DNA from: Budorcas taxicolor
Lineage: Eukaryota; Chordata; Mammalia; Artiodactyla; Bovidae
Direction of reading: 5' to 3'
NCBI RefSeq assembly: GCF_023091745.1
Contig: NW_026292661.1
Coordinates: 1,240,001-1,304,000 of the forward strand
Length of the DNA: 64,000 nucleotides
Shown here: piece by piece, positions 60,407 through 64,000 of the stretch
Layout of the letters: every line of letters begins with the position of its first letter
How positions within the stretch are numbered: position 1 is the stretch's first letter
Program-made: the position numbers and the translations under genes
The notes under the pieces: model-generated
Database searches by the model: none
What the model was told of the DNA's origin: nothing
What the model saw: the letters and a program-made list of their open reading frames with translations, nothing else

Positions 60407-63400
60407 TTGAGATGCGACGGGAACGCCGGGAACTCTTTCCCGACGAAGAAGGGAAAGGATCCCTCATCTCGAGCTACGAGGCGGAAACGGGGCTCCTCTG
60501 GATGTGGACGGGACCCTCGTGATTCCTCTCGAGTGGAGACGGCTAGGTCGGGGAACTTCTTGATTTGCACCTAGGGTGTGAAGGACCCTTTCGAAGTTCC
60601 AGAGGTGAGGTGTGATCAGCCTCGAGACGCCTCAGCGGAAATGGGCCTCATCTCGTCTGGAGGGGAGAACCTCCTGGATATTCTCGAGTTGCGGCAGGTC
60701 TTCTCGAGTTACGACGGGGACCTCAGGGACCCGCTCTGGTGGCCTCAGGAAAGGCCAGTCCCCATGCGAGTTGCTAGGGGACCTCTCGGGATTCCTCTCC
60801 CGTCCATGCCGGGGCCTCAGTCCTTGTGTGGAGTCGGGGCCGGAACCTGAGGATTCCTGTCCAGTGTTGCCAGGGATCTTGGGGTGCTTCTGAGTCTCCC
60901 CAGGGGAGTCAGGCCTCGTCTCGAGTGGGGGCATGCACGTGCACTTTCCTCCCGAGCTGCAGCAGTAGTGTCACGCTTCCTGTCACGTGGATCAAGGGAT
61001 CTGTGGCTTTCCCTCGAGGCTGTCCCTCGAGGCTTTCCCACGAGGCTTTCCCACAGGGCTGTGCCACGTGCCACCTTGGTGTGAGTCGATCCTCGGCGTG
61101 AAAGACGAGCTGGTGAAGGGAAAAGAGGTTCCTCTGGAATGGACTGAGACATCTGGGGGACTCTTGGAATGGTGGCACGACCCTGGAGTTCCTCTCGCCG
61201 TTCCTGTTGAGAGGGCCTCCTCTTGAGATGCGACGGGAAGGCCGGGAACTCTTTCCCGACGAAGCAGGGAAAGGATCCCTCATCTCGAGCTACGAGGAGG
61301 AAACGGGGCTCCTCTGGATGTGGGCGGGACCCTCGTGATTCCTCTCGAGTGGAGACGGGTATGTCGGGGAACTTCTGGATTTGCACCAAGGGTGTGAAGG
61401 ACCCTTTCGAAGTTCCAGAGGTGAGGTGTGATCAGCCTCGAGACGCCTCAGCGGAAATGGGCCTCATCTCGCCTGGAGGGGAGAACCTCCTGGATTTTCT
61501 CGAGTTGCGGCAGGTCTTCTCGAGTTACGACGGGGACCTCAGGGACCCGCTCTGGTGGCCTCAGGAAAGGCCAGTCCCCATGCGAGTTGCTAGGGGACCT
61601 CTCGGGATTCCTCTCCCGTCCATGCCGGGGCCTCAGTCCTTGTGTGGAGTCGGGGCCGGAACCTGAGGATTCCTCTCCAGTGTTGCCATGGATCTTGGGG
61701 TGCTTCTGAGTCTCCCCAGGGGAGTCAGGCCTCGTCTCGCGCGGGGGCATGCACGTGCGCTTTCCTCCCGAGCTGCAGCAGTAGTGTCACGCTTCCTGTC
61801 ACGTGGATCAAGGGATCTGTGGCTTTCCCTCGAGGCTGTCCCTCGAGGCTTTCCCACGAGGCTTTCCCACAGGGCTGTGCCACGTGCCACCTTGGTGTGA
61901 GTCGATCCTCGACGTGAAAGACGAGCCGGTGAAGGGAAAAGAGGTTCCTCTGGAATGGACTGAGACATCTGGGGGACTCTTGGAATGGTGGCACGACCCT
62001 GGAGTTCCTCTCGCCGTTCCTGTTGAGAGGGCCTCCTCTTGAGATGCGACGGGAACGCCGGGAACTCTTTCCCGACGAAGCAGGGAAAGGATCCCTCATC
62101 TCGAGCTACGAGGCGGAAACGGGGCTCCTCTGGATGTGGGCGGGACCCTCGTGATTCCTCTCGAGTGGAGACGGCTAGGTCGGGGAACTTCTTGATTTGC
62201 ACCAATGGTGTGAAGGACCCTTTCGAAGTTCCAGAGGGGAGGTGTGATCAGCCTCGAGACGCCTCAGCGGAAATGGGCCTCATCTCGCCTGGAGGGGAGA
62301 ACCTCCTGGATTTTCTCGAGTTGAGGCAGGTCTTCTCGAGTTACGACGGGGACCTCAGGGACCCGCTCTGGTGGCCTCAGGAAAGGCCAGTCCCCATGCG
62401 AGTTGCTAGGCGACCTCTCGGGATTCCTCTCCCGTCCATGCCGGGGCCTCAGTCCTTGTGTGGAGTCGGGGCCGGAAGCTGAGGATTCCTCTCCAGTGTT
62501 GCCATGGATCTTGGGGTGCTTCTGAGTCTCCCCAGGGGAGTCAGGCCTCGTCTCGCGTGGGGGCATGCACGTGCACTTTCCTCCCGAGCTGCAGCCGTAG
62601 TGTCACGCTTCCTGTCACGTGGATCAAGGGATCTGTGGCTTTCCCTCGAGGCTGTCCCTCGAGGCTTTCCCACGAGGCTTTCCCACAGGGCTGTGCCACG
62701 TGCCACCTTGGTGTGAGTCGATCCTCGGCGTGAAAGACGAGCTGGTGAAGGGAAAAGAGGTTCCTCTGGAATGGACTGAGACATCTGGGGGACTCTTGGA
62801 ATGGTGGCACGACCCTGGAGTTCCTCTCGCCGTTCCTGTTGAGAGGGCCTCCTCTTGAGATGCGACGGGAACGCCGGGAACTCTTTCCCGACGAAGCAGG
62901 GAAAGGATCCCTCATCTCGAGCTACGAGGCGGAAACGGGGCTCCTCTGGATGTGGGCGGGACCCTCGTGATTCCTCTCGAGTGGAGACGGCTAGGTCGGG
63001 GAACTTCTTGATTTGCACCAAGGGTGTGAAGGACCCTTTCGAAGTTCCAGAGGGGAGGTGTGATCAGCCTCGAGACGCCTCAGCGGAAATGGGCCTCATC
63101 TCGCCTGGAGGGGAGAACCTCCTGGATTTTCGCGAGTTGAGGCAGGTCTTCTCGAGTTACGACGGGGACCTCAGGGACCCGCTCTGGTGGCCTCAGGAAA
63201 GGCCAGTCCCCATGCGAGTTGCTAGGGGACCTCTCGGGATTCCTCTCCCGTCCATTCTGTGGCCTCAGTCCTTGTGTGGAGTCGGGGCCGGAACCTGAGG
63301 ATTCCTCTCCAGTGTTGCCATGGATCTTGGGGTGCTTCTGAGTCTCCCCAGGGGAGTCAGGCCTCGTCTCGAGTGGGGGCATGCACGTGCACTTTCCTCC

Positions 63401-63670
63401 CGAGATGCAGCAGTAGTGTCACGCTTCCTGTCACGTGGATCAAGGGATCTGTGGCTTTCCCTCGAGGCTGTCCCTCGAGGCTTTCCCACGAGGCTTTCCC
63501 ACAGGGCTGTGCCACGTGCCACCTTGGTGTGAGTCGATCCTCGGCGTGAAAGACGAGCTGGTGAAGGGAAAAGAGGTTCCTCTGGAATGGACTGAGACAT
63601 CTGGGGGACTCTTGGAATGGTGGCACGACCCTGGAGTTCCTCTCGCCGTTCCTGTTGAGAGGGCCTCCTC
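60407..63670. repeat. Mixed monomers with neighbour-to-neighbour shared variants
   Basis: Four monomers without a clear higher-order unit. TCTCGCG replaces TCTCGAG at 61735 and 62551 (816 bp apart). GTTGAGGCAGG is at about 62321 and 63137 (816 bp apart). The first of the four carries TCTCGTCTGG and GGATATTCTC (near 60657 and 60677), variants otherwise found 13-30 kb to the left. Confidence 0.8.
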
Positions 63671-64000
63671 TTGAGATGCGACGGGAAGGCCGGGAACTCT
63701 TTCCCGACGAAGCAGGGAAAGGATCCCTCATCTCGAGCTACGAGGAGGAAACGGGGCTCCTCTGGATGTGGGCGTGACCCTCGTGATTCCTCTCGAGTGG
63801 AGACGGGTATGTCGGGGAACTTCTTGATTTGCACAAAGGGTGTGAAGGACCCTTTCGAAGTTCCAGAGGTGAGGTGTGATCAGCCTCGAGACGCCTCAGC
63901 GGAAATGGGCCTCATCTCGCCTGGAGGGGAGAACCTCTTGGATTTTCTCCAGTTGCGGCAGGTCTTCTCGAGTTACGACGGGGACCACAGGGACCCGCTC
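63671..64000. repeat. Partial monomer at right edge (first 330 bp)
   Basis: This is the start of the 79th monomer, cut off by the window end. Its markers GGGCGTGACC, TTTTCTCCAGTTG and GGGACCACAG put it in the X class that alternates through 54-60 kb. The array therefore continues to the right. Confidence 0.97.

Larger units (their letters stand above)
1..64000. repeat. Tandem satellite array, 816-bp monomer (sheep/goat satellite I-like)
   Basis: The same 816-bp sequence repeats head to tail across the entire window with no inversion and no inserted element. Monomer starts, taken at the TTGAGATGCG word, fall at 41, 857, 1673 and so on every 816 bp to 21257. The series then resumes at 22072 to 31048, 31863 to 44103, 44918 to 48998, 49813 to 51445, 52260 to 56340, and 57143 to 63671. 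Each break in the series marks a monomer with a small deletion. Neighbours differ by scattered single bases. From memory, unit length and GC content fit caprine satellite I (1.714/1.715 g/cm3 fraction), a centromeric or pericentromeric satellite related to bovine 1.715 DNA. The family name is recognition, not an alignment result. The phase chosen for the monomer start is arbitrary. Confidence 0.98.

Noticed and set aside
1..64000. CRISPR array or bacterial repeat region
   Set aside because: The period is 816 bp with no short repeat/unique spacer pattern, and no Cas or other bacterial genes are present. The GC-rich tandem structure fits a mammalian satellite.
1..64000. Ribosomal DNA, tRNA or other RNA gene array
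   Set aside because: The unit is too short for rDNA and shows none of the conserved rRNA segments, tRNA A/B boxes or 5S internal control sequence that I could recognise.
1..64000. Human-type alpha satellite (171 bp) or the 1.4-kb bovine 1.715 satellite itself
   Set aside because: The period is 816 bp with no 171-bp sub-period, and the sequence is far more GC-rich than alpha satellite. The bovine unit is about 1.4 kb. Relationship to the bovine satellite is plausible, but identity with it is not.

Overview
The whole 64,000-base window is one uninterrupted tandem satellite array. I found no gene, RNA gene, transposon or stretch of unique DNA in it. The monomer is 816 bp, all copies point the same way, and the window holds 78 complete monomers (41 to 63670) plus a 40-bp piece at the left edge and a 330-bp piece at the right edge. 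Seventy-two of the 78 are exactly 816 bp. Five are 815 bp and one is 803 bp.

Organism: from memory, a GC-rich satellite of about 0.8 kb is the hallmark of satellite I of sheep and goat (the 1.714/1.715 g/cm3 component). It is related to the 1.4-kb bovine 1.715 satellite and lies in centromeric or pericentromeric heterochromatin. I recall the sheep unit as about 816 bp, so sheep or a close caprine relative is the best guess. This was not checked by alignment. GC is roughly 60% (37 of 60 in the first line), and CpG is well retained (about 49 per monomer by hand count).

Layout: above the monomer there is a patchwork of higher-order repeats (HORs). (1) 41-4.98 kb: mixed monomers, including an adjacent duplicated pair. 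(2) About 4.99-9.05 kb: two copies of a 3-monomer unit (2448 bp). (3) About 8.56-21.54 kb: four copies of a 4-monomer unit (3264 bp). (4) 21.5-25.5 kb: mixed. (5) 25.5-46.9 kb: a block of about 8.3 kb (just over 10 monomers) that recurs 13,055 bp downstream (16 monomers minus 1 bp) and shares some 25 private variants. The gap between the copies is filled with re-used pieces of the same block. (6) 47.5-48.6 kb: one more copy of a recurring two-monomer module. (7) 49.1-54.0 kb: a nearly perfect tandem duplication of 2447 bp. (8) 54.0-60.4 kb: alternating two-monomer (1632 bp) organisation. (9) 60.4-64.0 kb: mixed, with neighbour-to-neighbour spread of variants.

Nothing here works as an operon or gene set. 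The interest lies in the record of unequal exchange and conversion, and in short motifs repeated in every monomer: three CACGTG palindromes, a 7-bp-stem hairpin, a run of four 13-bp units, and regularly spaced TCTCGAG words. The many open frames on both strands are by-products of a stop-poor, GC-rich repeat and are not called as genes.
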